Assembly: GCA_946478895.1 (NCBI GenBank) | Contig: CAMLDY010000045.1 | Location: 1 to 19,386, forward strand | Direction: 5' to 3' | Source of the DNA: an uncultured Gemmatimonadota bacterium | GTDB lineage: Bacteria; Gemmatimonadota; Gemmatimonadetes; Gemmatimonadales; Gemmatimonadaceae | DNA length: 19,386 nt | Part shown: piece after piece, positions 1 to 7,363 of the stretch | Layout: every line of letters starts with the position of its first letter | How positions within the stretch are numbered: the first letter of the stretch is position 1 | Translations under genes and position numbers: made by a program | Notes under the pieces: model-generated | Databases searched by the model: none | What the model was told of the DNA's origin: nothing | The model's input: the letters and a program-made list of their open reading frames with translations, nothing else

Positions 1-92
1 GGGAATGCTTTCTGCATTGCTGACCCGCGACTCGGTGGAGAAATCGCTTCCTGAATGGATAGCGAAATGCTGAGTGCACATAACGCACCTCG
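1..92 (+). other. Left edge; possible 3' tail of an upstream gene
   Basis: Positions 2-73 read through in one + frame to a TGA stop and would encode about 23 residues ending LPEWIAKC. The other two + frames close sooner. This could be the end of a gene lying mostly outside the window, but 23 codons are too few to identify it, and it may equally be noncoding leader of the operon that starts at 93. I see no convincing promoter or terminator hairpin in these 92 bases. Confidence 0.2.
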
Positions 93-1979
93 ATGATAAC
101 AACGGGTCCGATGCCGAAAACCAGCGTGCCACGCTTTGCTCAGCGACGGTCCGCGCTTCTTCTGTCGATTGCCGCCGGCCTGATTGGATGCTCGGGGCAA
201 AAGCCGGCTGACGAAACCGCTCAAACTCCAACGATTGCCGCGACGCCGGCCGCGGGACGAAGCAACGGCGGGGCGAGTGCGATCGAGCCCGAGGATGGCC
301 AGTGGGTTCGCCCGGCGAAAACCTACTCGAGCACCCGGTTCAGCGGACTGAACGAGATAACCGCCGACAACGTAAAGAACCTGCACCTCGCCTGGACCTT
401 CGGGACGGGAATTCTGCGGGGGCATGAAGCGGCGCCGCTCGTCGTCAACAACACGATGTACATCGTGACGCCGTTCCCGAACATCCTCTACGCGCTCGAT
501 CTCACCAAACCGGGCGCGCCGATGAAATGGATTTACAGGCCCGGCCCGATTGCGGCCTCGCAGGGCGTCGCCTGTTGCGACGTGGTGAATCGCGGCGCGT
601 CGTACGCGGACGGGAAGATCGTGTACAACACCCTCGACAATCGCACCGTCGCCGTCGACGCCAACACCGGGAAGGAGCTCTGGAAAACCAAAGTCGGGGA
701 GATCAACCTCGGCGAAAGCATGACGATGGCGCCGCTGATCGTGAAGAACCACGTGTTCGTGGGAAACAGCGGTGGAGAGTTTGGAATTCGCGGCTGGCTG
801 ACGGCGCTCGATCTAAATAGCGGAAAGATCGTCTGGCGCGCTTACCACACGGGCCCTGATTCGGCCGTTCTGATTGGCAGCAGGTTCAAGCCGTTCTACG
901 CGGACGACCGCAAGCCGAATCTCGGCGTGAACTCCTGGCCGGGTGACACGTGGAAGATTGGCGGCGGGGGAGTGTGGGGCTGGATCTCGTATGATCCGCA
1001 GCTGAATCTGATCTATTACGGCACCTCGAATCCCGGTCCGTGGAATCCGGAGCAGCGACCAGGCGACAACAAGTGGACGGCGACGATCTTCGCTCGCGAT
1101 CCCGAGACCGGCGAAGCGGTGTGGGCATATCAAATGAGCCCGCACGACATGCACGATTACGACGGTGTGAACGAGAATCTGCTTCTCGATCTGCCCATCA
1201 ACGGCGCCACCCGCAAAGTCCTGGTTCACCCCGACCGCAACGGCTACGTGTACGTGATCGACCGGCAGACGGGGGAGGTGTTGTCCGCCGATCCGTTCGG
1301 CTACATCAACACGTCGACGGGTGTCGATCTCAAGACCGGACGCATCAAGTATGTGCAGGAAAAGGAGCCGAGGATCGGCCAGGTCGTGCGTAATTCCTGT
1401 CCGGCGTCACCGGGCGCAAAGGATTGGCAGCCGTCGTCGTTCTCGCCCGTCACCGGCCTCATCTACATCCCGCATCAGAATCTCTGTCAGGATGTCGAAG
1501 CGGTGGAAGCCAGCTACATCGCGGGAACGCCGTTCGTCGGCATGAACGTGAAGATGTTCGCGGGACCGGGTGGCAATCGCGGATTCTTCGATGCCTGGGA
1601 TCCTGTCGCTCGGAAAATCGTGTGGCGCATCCCCGAACACTTTCCAGTGTGGAGCGGCGCGCTAGCCACGGCAGGGAACGTAGTGTTCTACGGAACGATG
1701 GAGGGTTGGTTCAAGGCCGTCGATGCGCGCACGGGTCAGGAGCTGTGGAAGTTCAAGACCGGCTCCGGAATCATCGGACAGCCGATCAGCTATCGCGGGC
1801 CCGACGGCAAGCAGTACATCGCCGTGCTTTCGGGCGTCGGGGGATGGTCGGGGGCGATCGTCGCCGGCGGAATCGATCCGCGCGATTCGTCGGCAGCGTT
1901 GGGATTCGTGAACGCGATGACGGATCTACCCGGCGCGACCAACAAGGGCGGAATGCTCTATGTCTTCGCGCTTCCTTAG
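93..1979 (+). CDS. PQQ-dependent methanol/alcohol dehydrogenase, XoxF-like, predicted lipoprotein
   Basis: Periplasmic quinoprotein that oxidises methanol or another primary alcohol and passes electrons to cytochrome c. The 628-aa product has the eight-bladed propeller pattern, with repeated D-x3-G-x3-W motifs (for example ALDLNSGKIVW). Active-site features are visible: the vicinal disulfide C161-C162, metal ligands E229 (GGEFGIRG) and N313 (TSNPGPWN), catalytic D355, and R382 (HPDRNG). D357 lies two residues after the catalytic Asp (HDYDGVN), the position that binds the lanthanide in XoxF enzymes and is not acidic in calcium MxaF. The N-terminus is positively charged and hydrophobic and ends in lipobox L30-I-G-C33, followed by a low-complexity linker to about residue 65, so the enzyme is probably lipid-anchored, which is unusual for XoxF. 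An alternative ATG lies at 111; neither start has a strong ribosome binding site. First gene of the operon. Substrate is inferred from family; ethanol or another alcohol is possible. Confidence 0.92.
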   Translation: MITTGPMPKTSVPRFAQRRSALLLSIAAGLIGCSGQKPADETAQTPTIAATPAAGRSNGGASAIEPEDGQWVRPAKTYSSTRFSGLNEITADNVKNLHLAWTFGTGILRGHEAAPLVVNNTMYIVTPFPNILYALDLTKPGAPMKWIYRPGPIAASQGVACCDVVNRGASYADGKIVYNTLDNRTVAVDANTGKELWKTKVGEINLGESMTMAPLIVKNHVFVGNSGGEFGIRGWLTALDLNSGKIVWRAYHTGPDSAVLIGSRFKPFYADDRKPNLGVNSWPGDTWKIGGGGVWGWISYDPQLNLIYYGTSNPGPWNPEQRPGDNKWTATIFARDPETGEAVWAYQMSPHDMHDYDGVNENLLLDLPINGATRKVLVHPDRNGYVYVIDRQTGEVLSADPFGYINTSTGVDLKTGRIKYVQEKEPRIGQVVRNSCPASPGAKDWQPSSFSPVTGLIYIPHQNLCQDVEAVEASYIAGTPFVGMNVKMFAGPGGNRGFFDAWDPVARKIVWRIPEHFPVWSGALATAGNVVFYGTMEGWFKAVDARTGQELWKFKTGSGIIGQPISYRGPDGKQYIAVLSGVGGWSGAIVAGGIDPRDSSAALGFVNAMTDLPGATNKGGMLYVFALP

Positions 1980-2790
1980 CCTGCTCGCCGCGGCCGCGGC
2001 CGTCGCGTGCGGACCGGCTCGGGCCGCTACCACGATGCGCGAGCTGCGTGTCTGCGCCGACCCCAACAACATGCCGTTCTCGAATCAGCAGCAGCAGGGC
2101 TTCGAGAACAGGATCGCCGAGCTCGTCGCGCGCGAGATGGACGCGAAGCTGAGTTACGTCTGGTACGCGCAGCGGCGCGGCTTTACGCGCAACACCATCA
2201 ATGCCGGGAAGTGCGACGTCTACATCGGTGTTCCGACGAGCCTCGACCGACTCAGCGCCACCATCCCGTACTATCGCTCGACCTACGTCTTCGCGACGCG
2301 GCAGGATCGAAACATCAAGCTGGCTTCGTTCGACGATCCAGCGCTTCGGAAACTCACTATTGGCGTGCAGCTTATCGGCGACGATTTCACGAACACTCCG
2401 CCGGCCCACGCACTGACGGCTCGCAACATCGTCCGGAACGTGAAGGGCTACAGTGTTTACGCCGACTATCGTGAGCCGAATCCGCCGGCGCGCATTATCG
2501 ACGCTGTGGCGAAAGGAGACATCGACGTCGCGATCGCGTGGGGCCCGCTGGCCGGCTACTTCGCCAAACACGAGCCCGTAGCGATAGACATCACGCCGGT
2601 CTCGCCGCAGATCGATCTCCCGTTCCTGCCGATGGTATTCGACATCTCGATGGGGGTGCGGCGCGGCAAGGACTCGTTGCGCGACCAGCTCAACGCGATC
2701 ATCACGCGGCGAAAGCCGGAGATCGATGCCATCCTCGACAGCTACGGCGTGCCGCGGCTCGCCGTCGGCCAGGTGGGGAGCCAGTCATGA
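1960..2790 (+). CDS. XoxJ/MxaJ-like quinoprotein-dehydrogenase-associated substrate-binding protein
   Basis: Periplasmic protein of the solute-binding fold that accompanies methanol dehydrogenases; XoxJ/MxaJ is thought to help mature or activate the enzyme rather than serve an ABC transporter. The 276-aa product begins with a Sec signal (hydrophobic residues about 6-17, likely cleavage after ARA at 22). C17 in VAC could instead be a weak lipobox cysteine. The mature start LRVCADPNNMPFSN, then GFENRIAELVARE, QRRGFTRNT, and PYYRSTYVF, are hallmarks of this family (recognised from memory). No permease or ATPase genes are nearby, which fits the accessory role. The ATG overlaps the dehydrogenase stop by 20 nt and follows AAGGG at 1944-1948. 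The start is clear because the signal peptide begins there. Confidence 0.9.
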   Translation: MSSRFLSLLAAAAAVACGPARAATTMRELRVCADPNNMPFSNQQQQGFENRIAELVAREMDAKLSYVWYAQRRGFTRNTINAGKCDVYIGVPTSLDRLSATIPYYRSTYVFATRQDRNIKLASFDDPALRKLTIGVQLIGDDFTNTPPAHALTARNIVRNVKGYSVYADYREPNPPARIIDAVAKGDIDVAIAWGPLAGYFAKHEPVAIDITPVSPQIDLPFLPMVFDISMGVRRGKDSLRDQLNAIITRRKPEIDAILDSYGVPRLAVGQVGSQS

Positions 2791-3365
2791 CGCGAATTAT
2801 GCCGGCTTGGTCGAGCGCGGTGCGCGGCGGAGCCCTCGCCGTCATTGCATTGGCCGTGATGGTGTCGTGCAAGCGCGAGCAGCGGCGTTTTCGCGAGACA
2901 CCGCCGTCGGCAACTGCGGCAAACCTGGTGACGATGAGCGAGCTGCAGCCCGGCCCGGCGGTGATCGAAGCGGAGCTACGCAACCCGTATGAAGACAACG
3001 CCTACGCGGTGTCGGAGGGCAAGCGGCTGTTCGACCAAATGAACTGTTCCGGCTGTCACTCGCACGGCGGGGGTGGGATCGGTCCTCCGCTCACCGACAA
3101 CGAATGGATCTACGGCAGCGAGCCGCAGAACATCTTTTCGACGATCATCGAGGGACGGCCCAACGGCATGCCGGCGTTCCGCGGCAAGCTGCCCAACTAT
3201 CAGATCTGGCAGCTGGTCGGTTACGTCCGGGCGCTTGGCGGAATTCAGGGCAAGGCCGTGCGCACGACGCGCGACGACCACATGATGTACAAGGAGTCCG
3301 AACAGGCGCGCGACAAGGGCCATCCTTCTCCTACCTTCGTCCCGCCCACGTCCGTCAAGCAATGA
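2787..3365 (+). CDS. Lipoprotein cytochrome c, probable electron acceptor of the dehydrogenase
   Basis: Monoheme c-type cytochrome of 192 aa, expected to take electrons from the PQQ enzyme and pass them to the oxidase encoded next. Heme motif C87-S-G-C90-H91, followed by GGGGIGPPL; likely axial methionine M128 in NGMPAFRG. The N-terminus has a hydrophobic stretch (about 12-26) ending in V26-S27-C28, an acceptable lipobox, so it is probably membrane-anchored. A tail of about 40 residues after the heme domain is charged and unassigned. The reading frame is open further upstream (from 2538) inside the xoxJ-like gene, but the ATG at 2787 is preferred: it overlaps the upstream TGA as ATGA, has GGGGAG at 2775-2780, and places the signal sequence at the N-terminus. 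It occupies the position of XoxG/MxaG in known clusters; orthology to XoxG is not established. Confidence 0.88.
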   Translation: MTRIMPAWSSAVRGGALAVIALAVMVSCKREQRRFRETPPSATAANLVTMSELQPGPAVIEAELRNPYEDNAYAVSEGKRLFDQMNCSGCHSHGGGGIGPPLTDNEWIYGSEPQNIFSTIIEGRPNGMPAFRGKLPNYQIWQLVGYVRALGGIQGKAVRTTRDDHMMYKESEQARDKGHPSPTFVPPTSVKQ

Positions 3366-4408
3366 TGCCGGCGCGTCCGCGCGTGCCAACCCCCTATGCC
3401 TCGGTGCTGTCTGGGTGCATCGTCGCGCTCGCCGCCGGTTGCTCAGGCTGGCAGTCGGCGCTCGATCCCAAGGGCCCGCGCGCCGATGCGGTGGCGAAGC
3501 TGCACTGGAGCCTCGTCACCGTCGCCACCGTCGTCTACGTCATCGTCATCAGCGCGTTGATCTACGCGCTGTGGCGCGGCTATCATCGCACTGTACCCGA
3601 CCAGGCGCACGTTCACCAGGAGACGCCGGAGCAGGCCGACACCATGAAGCGCGGCGTCGTCATCGCCGTCGGTCTGACGGTCGTCGTCATGCTCGCTTTC
3701 GTTTTCACGAGCGTCTCGGTCGGCAGCACGGTCGCCCGCGTCGATGGCAACGAGCCGCTCCGCATCGACGTCGTGGGTCACCAGTGGTGGTGGGAAGTGA
3801 AGTACCCCGATGCCGACCCGCACAACAACTTCGAGACCGCCAACGAGATTCACGTCCCGGTTGGACGACCGGTGCTCATCAAGATGACGGCGGCGGACGT
3901 CATCCACAGTTTCTGGGCGCCGAACATCGGCGGAAAAAAGGATCTCATACCAGGCCACGAGACAGTCACCTGGTTCCGCGCCGACTCGGCGGGGGTGTAC
4001 CGCGGGCAATGCGCCGAGTTCTGTGGCCACCAGCACGCCAACATGGCGTTCTTCATCGTCGCCGAGCCGCGACTCGAGTTCGAGAGCTGGCTGCAGAAGC
4101 AGCGCGGTGAAGCGCCGCAGCCGGCTGACTCCCTGACGCAGGCAGGCCAGCAAGTCTTTCTGAGCGGGCCGTGCGTGATGTGTCACACCATCAGTGGCAC
4201 CCCCGCCGCCGCGACGGTGGGGCCGAACCTCACCCACCTCGCCAGCCGCCGGACCATCGCGGCGGGGACTCTGCCGAACAATACCGGTAACCTCGCCGGC
4301 TGGATTCTCGATCCACAGAGCATCAAGCCCGGTGTCAAGATGCCTCCCAGCGAGCTCGATCCCCAGTCGTTGCGCGCACTGCTCGCGTATCTGGAGAGCC
4401 TCAAATGA
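3362..4408 (+). CDS. coxB: Cytochrome c oxidase subunit II with fused cytochrome c domain (caa3 type)
   Basis: Electron-entry subunit of a caa3-type heme-copper oxidase; 348 aa. In order: signal with lipobox A25-G26-C27, transmembrane helices at about 48-71 and 97-120, the cupredoxin domain with the aromatic GHQWWWE segment (139-145), and the binuclear CuA site H182, C217, E219, C221, H225, M228 (CAEFCGHQHANM). A C-terminal cytochrome c domain follows, with C271-V-M-C274-H275 and likely axial M327 (KMPPSE). The fused heme lets the oxidase accept electrons without soluble cytochrome c, and fits the lipoprotein cytochrome just upstream. The start is the first of two adjacent ATGs (3362, 3365), overlapping the previous stop as ATGA; no clear ribosome binding site is seen, so translational coupling is likely. 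The frame is open upstream to 3104, but that part is a shadow of the cytochrome gene. Confidence 0.95.
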   Translation: MMPARPRVPTPYASVLSGCIVALAAGCSGWQSALDPKGPRADAVAKLHWSLVTVATVVYVIVISALIYALWRGYHRTVPDQAHVHQETPEQADTMKRGVVIAVGLTVVVMLAFVFTSVSVGSTVARVDGNEPLRIDVVGHQWWWEVKYPDADPHNNFETANEIHVPVGRPVLIKMTAADVIHSFWAPNIGGKKDLIPGHETVTWFRADSAGVYRGQCAEFCGHQHANMAFFIVAEPRLEFESWLQKQRGEAPQPADSLTQAGQQVFLSGPCVMCHTISGTPAAATVGPNLTHLASRRTIAAGTLPNNTGNLAGWILDPQSIKPGVKMPPSELDPQSLRALLAYLESLK

Positions 4409-6366
4409 CGGCGTCAGCTCCGCTGCCCGCAGTCCCCGATCCCGACTTCCGGCGTGATCTGATCAGCCCGCGCGACGAGGAGGAAATGCGCGCCAAGCTG
4501 TCGGCGACGTGGAAGGAGAAGTCCGGCTTCTACGGCTGGCTGACATCCACCAACCACAAGTCGATCGCGAAGCGGTACCTCGTCACCGCGATCATCTTCT
4601 TCATTCTCGGTGGACTGGAAGCCGGCATGATGCGGCTCCAGCTGTCACGACCGGAGAATCGCTTCATCGGACCGGATCTGTACAACCAGATCTTCACCAT
4701 GCACGGCAGTACCATGATGTTCCTGTTCGCGGTGCCGGTGATGGAAGCGGTCGGGCTGTACCTCGTGCCCCTGATGATCGGCACGCGGAACGTCGCCTTC
4801 CCGCGACTGAACGCGCTCGGCTACTGGATGTATTTGTTCGGCGGGGTGCTGCTCTACGTCGCGTTCTTCATGAACACCGGTCCCGACGCCGGGTGGTTCG
4901 CCTACGTTCCGCTTGCCGGACCCCAATATTCGCCCGGCAAGCGGGTGGACATCTGGGCGCAGATGATCACCTTCACCGAGGTCGCCGCCCTGATCGGCGC
5001 GGTGGAGATAGTCACGACGATCTTCAAGCAGCGTGCTCCGGGAATGTCGCTCAATCGGATGCCGCTGTTCGTCTGGGCGGAGCTGATCATGTCGTTCATG
5101 ATCATCTTCGCGCTGCCGGCGATCGTCGTGTCGAGCACCATGCTCGCGGCGGACCGCCTCGTCGATACGCACTTCTTCAATCCCGCGGAAGGCGGCGACG
5201 CGATTCTCTGGCAGCACCTGTTCTGGTTCTTCGGTCACCCCGAGGTCTACATCATCTTCATTCCCGCTCTGGGAATGGTGTCGTCGGTGGTGGAGGCTTT
5301 CACGCAGCGACGGATCTTCGGCTACCCCGCGATGATCCTGTCGATGGTGAGCACGGCGTTCCTCGGCTTCGGTCTCTGGGTGCACCACATGTTCGCGACG
5401 CCGTTGCCGCAGCTCGGCCAAAGCTTTTTCACCGCAGCGAGCTCAGCGATCTCGATTCCATCCGGCGTCCAGATATTCTGCTGGATCGCGACGATCTGGG
5501 GCGGGCGGCCGCGATTCTCGACGGCATTCAAGTTCATCATCGGGTTTTTCTTTCTGTTCATCATCGGCGGCATGACCGGCGTGATGATCGCGTCGATTCC
5601 GTACGATCTGCAGGTTCACGACACCTTCTTCATCGTCGCGCACTTTCACTACGTGCTGATCGGTGGGGCGCTGTTTCCGCTGTGGGCGGGATTCTATTAC
5701 TGGTTCCCGAAGCTCAGTGGCCGAATGTTGAGCGAGCGGGCGGGGAACTGGAATTTCTGGCTCTTCTTCATCGGCATGAACATCACGTTCTTCCCGATGC
5801 ACATTCTCGGGTTGATGGGAATGCCCCGGCGCGTCTACACGTATCTGCCCGAGATGGGTTGGGGGCCGTTGAATTCGCTGGCAAGCTTCGGTGCGGTGTT
5901 CATCGTCGCGAGCGTGTGCGTGTTCATCGGCAACGTCTGGTACGCTTTGCGACGTGGCGTTCCGGCAGGCGACAATCCGTGGAACGCACCGACGCTGGAG
6001 TGGGCGACGAGCTCGCCGCCGCCCAGCTACAACCACCTCTACATCCCGGTGGTGGAGGGCCGCGATCCGATCTGGGATGCGGCGCCCGGCGAGCTGGCGG
6101 TCGTCACCGGACTTCGTACGGACCGGCACGAGGGGCTGGTGACGAGCATCATGGATGCGATTCCCGAGCGCCGCTACGAGTTCAAGAAAGAGACGATCCT
6201 GCCATTTCTCCTCGCGGTGTTCGGGGGCGGGACGATCGTCATCGCCATTTTCAGCCCGTGGGGCGTGACGGTCGGCGCGATAACGTCTTTCATCATTCTC
6301 GCCGGATGGTTCTGGCCGACGATCTCGCCGGACCATGACACGCCGGTGGCGCGGGAGCCATTGTGA
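4405..6366 (+). CDS. ctaD: Cytochrome c oxidase subunit I, variant proton channels
   Basis: Catalytic heme-copper subunit that reduces O2 to water; 653 aa with about 12 core membrane helices, plus a hydrophobic pair near 608-645. Metal and heme ligands are all present: H100 (TMHGS), CuB H278 with cross-link Y282 and E280 (GHPEVY), H327-H328, and H413 and H415 (AHFHY). Conserved MPRR follows. Compared with Paracoccus subunit I (from memory), D-channel D124 is N129 (TRNVAFPR), D-channel N113 is L118, and K-channel K354 is Q356 (PSGVQIFCW), while E280 and N136 are kept. It therefore belongs to a divergent A-type subfamily, perhaps related to alternative CoxN-like oxidases. It overlaps subunit II by ATGA and has GGAG at 4393-4396. 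Its function as an oxidase is secure; proton pumping is uncertain. Confidence 0.96.
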   Translation: MTASAPLPAVPDPDFRRDLISPRDEEEMRAKLSATWKEKSGFYGWLTSTNHKSIAKRYLVTAIIFFILGGLEAGMMRLQLSRPENRFIGPDLYNQIFTMHGSTMMFLFAVPVMEAVGLYLVPLMIGTRNVAFPRLNALGYWMYLFGGVLLYVAFFMNTGPDAGWFAYVPLAGPQYSPGKRVDIWAQMITFTEVAALIGAVEIVTTIFKQRAPGMSLNRMPLFVWAELIMSFMIIFALPAIVVSSTMLAADRLVDTHFFNPAEGGDAILWQHLFWFFGHPEVYIIFIPALGMVSSVVEAFTQRRIFGYPAMILSMVSTAFLGFGLWVHHMFATPLPQLGQSFFTAASSAISIPSGVQIFCWIATIWGGRPRFSTAFKFIIGFFFLFIIGGMTGVMIASIPYDLQVHDTFFIVAHFHYVLIGGALFPLWAGFYYWFPKLSGRMLSERAGNWNFWLFFIGMNITFFPMHILGLMGMPRRVYTYLPEMGWGPLNSLASFGAVFIVASVCVFIGNVWYALRRGVPAGDNPWNAPTLEWATSSPPPSYNHLYIPVVEGRDPIWDAAPGELAVVTGLRTDRHEGLVTSIMDAIPERRYEFKKETILPFLLAVFGGGTIVIAIFSPWGVTVGAITSFIILAGWFWPTISPDHDTPVAREPL

Positions 6367-6971
6367 GACGCCGCCCCGTCATCGACGTCGCCGTCCTCGA
6401 CGACCACTCGTTCAGCCACCACGCCCCCATCTGGTGGGGCAACCTGCTGATGATCCTGATCGAGGGCGCGGCATTCGCGCTGCTCGTCGCCAGCTACTAC
6501 TACATCCGCCGGAACTTCGACACCTGGCCGCCGCCGCGAACTCTGCTTCCGGAGCTCGGGGTCTCGTCGGCAAATGTGGCGCTCCAGCTCGTGAGTCTGC
6601 TTCCAATGTGGTACGCGGCGAAGCTGGCGTTCGCGCACGAGCCGCCGGCGCGGATCGGCAAATGGCTGCTGGTCGTGGTCGCGTGCGGCGTCGGGGCGAT
6701 CATCCTGCGCGGCTTCGAGTTCGCGGGACTCCATACAAGGTACGACTCCAATGCCTATGGATCGATCACCTGGATGATCCTGTCGGTACACCTCGCGCAC
6801 CTGATCGCGGGCAGTCTGGAAACGCTCCTCATCGCGCTGGTGATGCTGATCGGGCCCGTCGAGAAGAAGCACTACACCGATACGACGGTGATGGCGGCGT
6901 ACTGGTACTTCGTGGTGTACTCATGGGTCGCGCTCTGGCTCGTGGTATTCGTCTCGGTGAGGTTCATATGA
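6363..6971 (+). CDS. ctaE: Cytochrome c oxidase subunit III (short form)
   Basis: Membrane subunit III of the heme-copper oxidase, 202 aa, with about five transmembrane helices, as in bacterial short forms lacking the first two helices. Family features include WWGNLLMILIEGAAF near 24-38, the conserved membrane glutamate E119 in RGFEF, SVHLAHLIAG (141-150) and YWYFVVYSWVALW (180-192). In the last motif the usual YWHFVD has Tyr and Val instead of His and Asp, a further sign that this oxidase diverges from the standard aa3 type. Translation starts at a GTG that overlaps the subunit I stop; GGGAG at 6353-6357 supports it. The subunit stabilises subunit I and is thought to aid sustained proton uptake through the D channel. 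Confidence 0.9.
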   Translation: MRRRPVIDVAVLDDHSFSHHAPIWWGNLLMILIEGAAFALLVASYYYIRRNFDTWPPPRTLLPELGVSSANVALQLVSLLPMWYAAKLAFAHEPPARIGKWLLVVVACGVGAIILRGFEFAGLHTRYDSNAYGSITWMILSVHLAHLIAGSLETLLIALVMLIGPVEKKHYTDTTVMAAYWYFVVYSWVALWLVVFVSVRFI

Positions 6972-7363
6972 CCGAAAGCGTTGCTCAGGCAGAGCGGCAG
7001 CGGCATGAAGTCGCGCGGACCGGAAATTCGCTCGACCTCTGGTTCGGGATGGTCGGCGGCCCGATGTCGGGGATGCTGATGGTCTGGGTCAACTATCCCC
7101 TCGTCGACCGCGCGTGTGTGAGCGGCAACCGGCTATGGCTGCACGGCTCGTCGCTCCTGTTCCTTCTGATCACGATCGCGGCTGGAATCTCGGCCTGGCG
7201 ATTCTACAAACGCGTCGGCGATTTCCCGTTGGTCGAGGGCGGGGTAATGCCGCGCAGCAGGTTCATGGCGCTCGTCGGGATGTTCACTGCCACGCTCGCG
7301 CTGATCGAGATCACGATGCAGTGGATCCCGATTTTCTTCCTCGGATCATGCATCGGCACCTGA
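6968..7363 (+). CDS. Small membrane protein of the oxidase operon, function unknown
   Basis: A 131-aa integral membrane protein that I do not recognise by name. After a polar N-terminus of about 25 residues there are three or four hydrophobic segments: about 26-42, 58-77, and 96-127 (possibly two). Two cysteines fall in or near periplasmic-side loops (C49 in DRACVSGN and one near the C-terminus in GSCIGT). Its position between subunit III and the CtaG fusion, and its ATGA overlap with subunit III plus GAGG at 6959-6962, make it a real gene co-translated with the oxidase. It could be a small accessory subunit filling the place of subunit IV, which is otherwise missing, or a biogenesis factor. 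Neither role can be shown from the sequence. Confidence 0.8.
   Translation: MTESVAQAERQRHEVARTGNSLDLWFGMVGGPMSGMLMVWVNYPLVDRACVSGNRLWLHGSSLLFLLITIAAGISAWRFYKRVGDFPLVEGGVMPRSRFMALVGMFTATLALIEITMQWIPIFFLGSCIGT

Noticed and set aside
5443..6336. A 297-codon - strand open frame opposite ctaD
   Set aside because: Very Arg/Asp/His-rich composition, no family motif, and complete overlap with a well-supported membrane protein gene.
4509..6338. A 609-codon open frame on the + strand inside subunit I
   Set aside because: It is the +2 shadow of ctaD in GC-rich DNA. The product is Arg/His-rich without domain motifs, while the ctaD frame has every heme-copper ligand.
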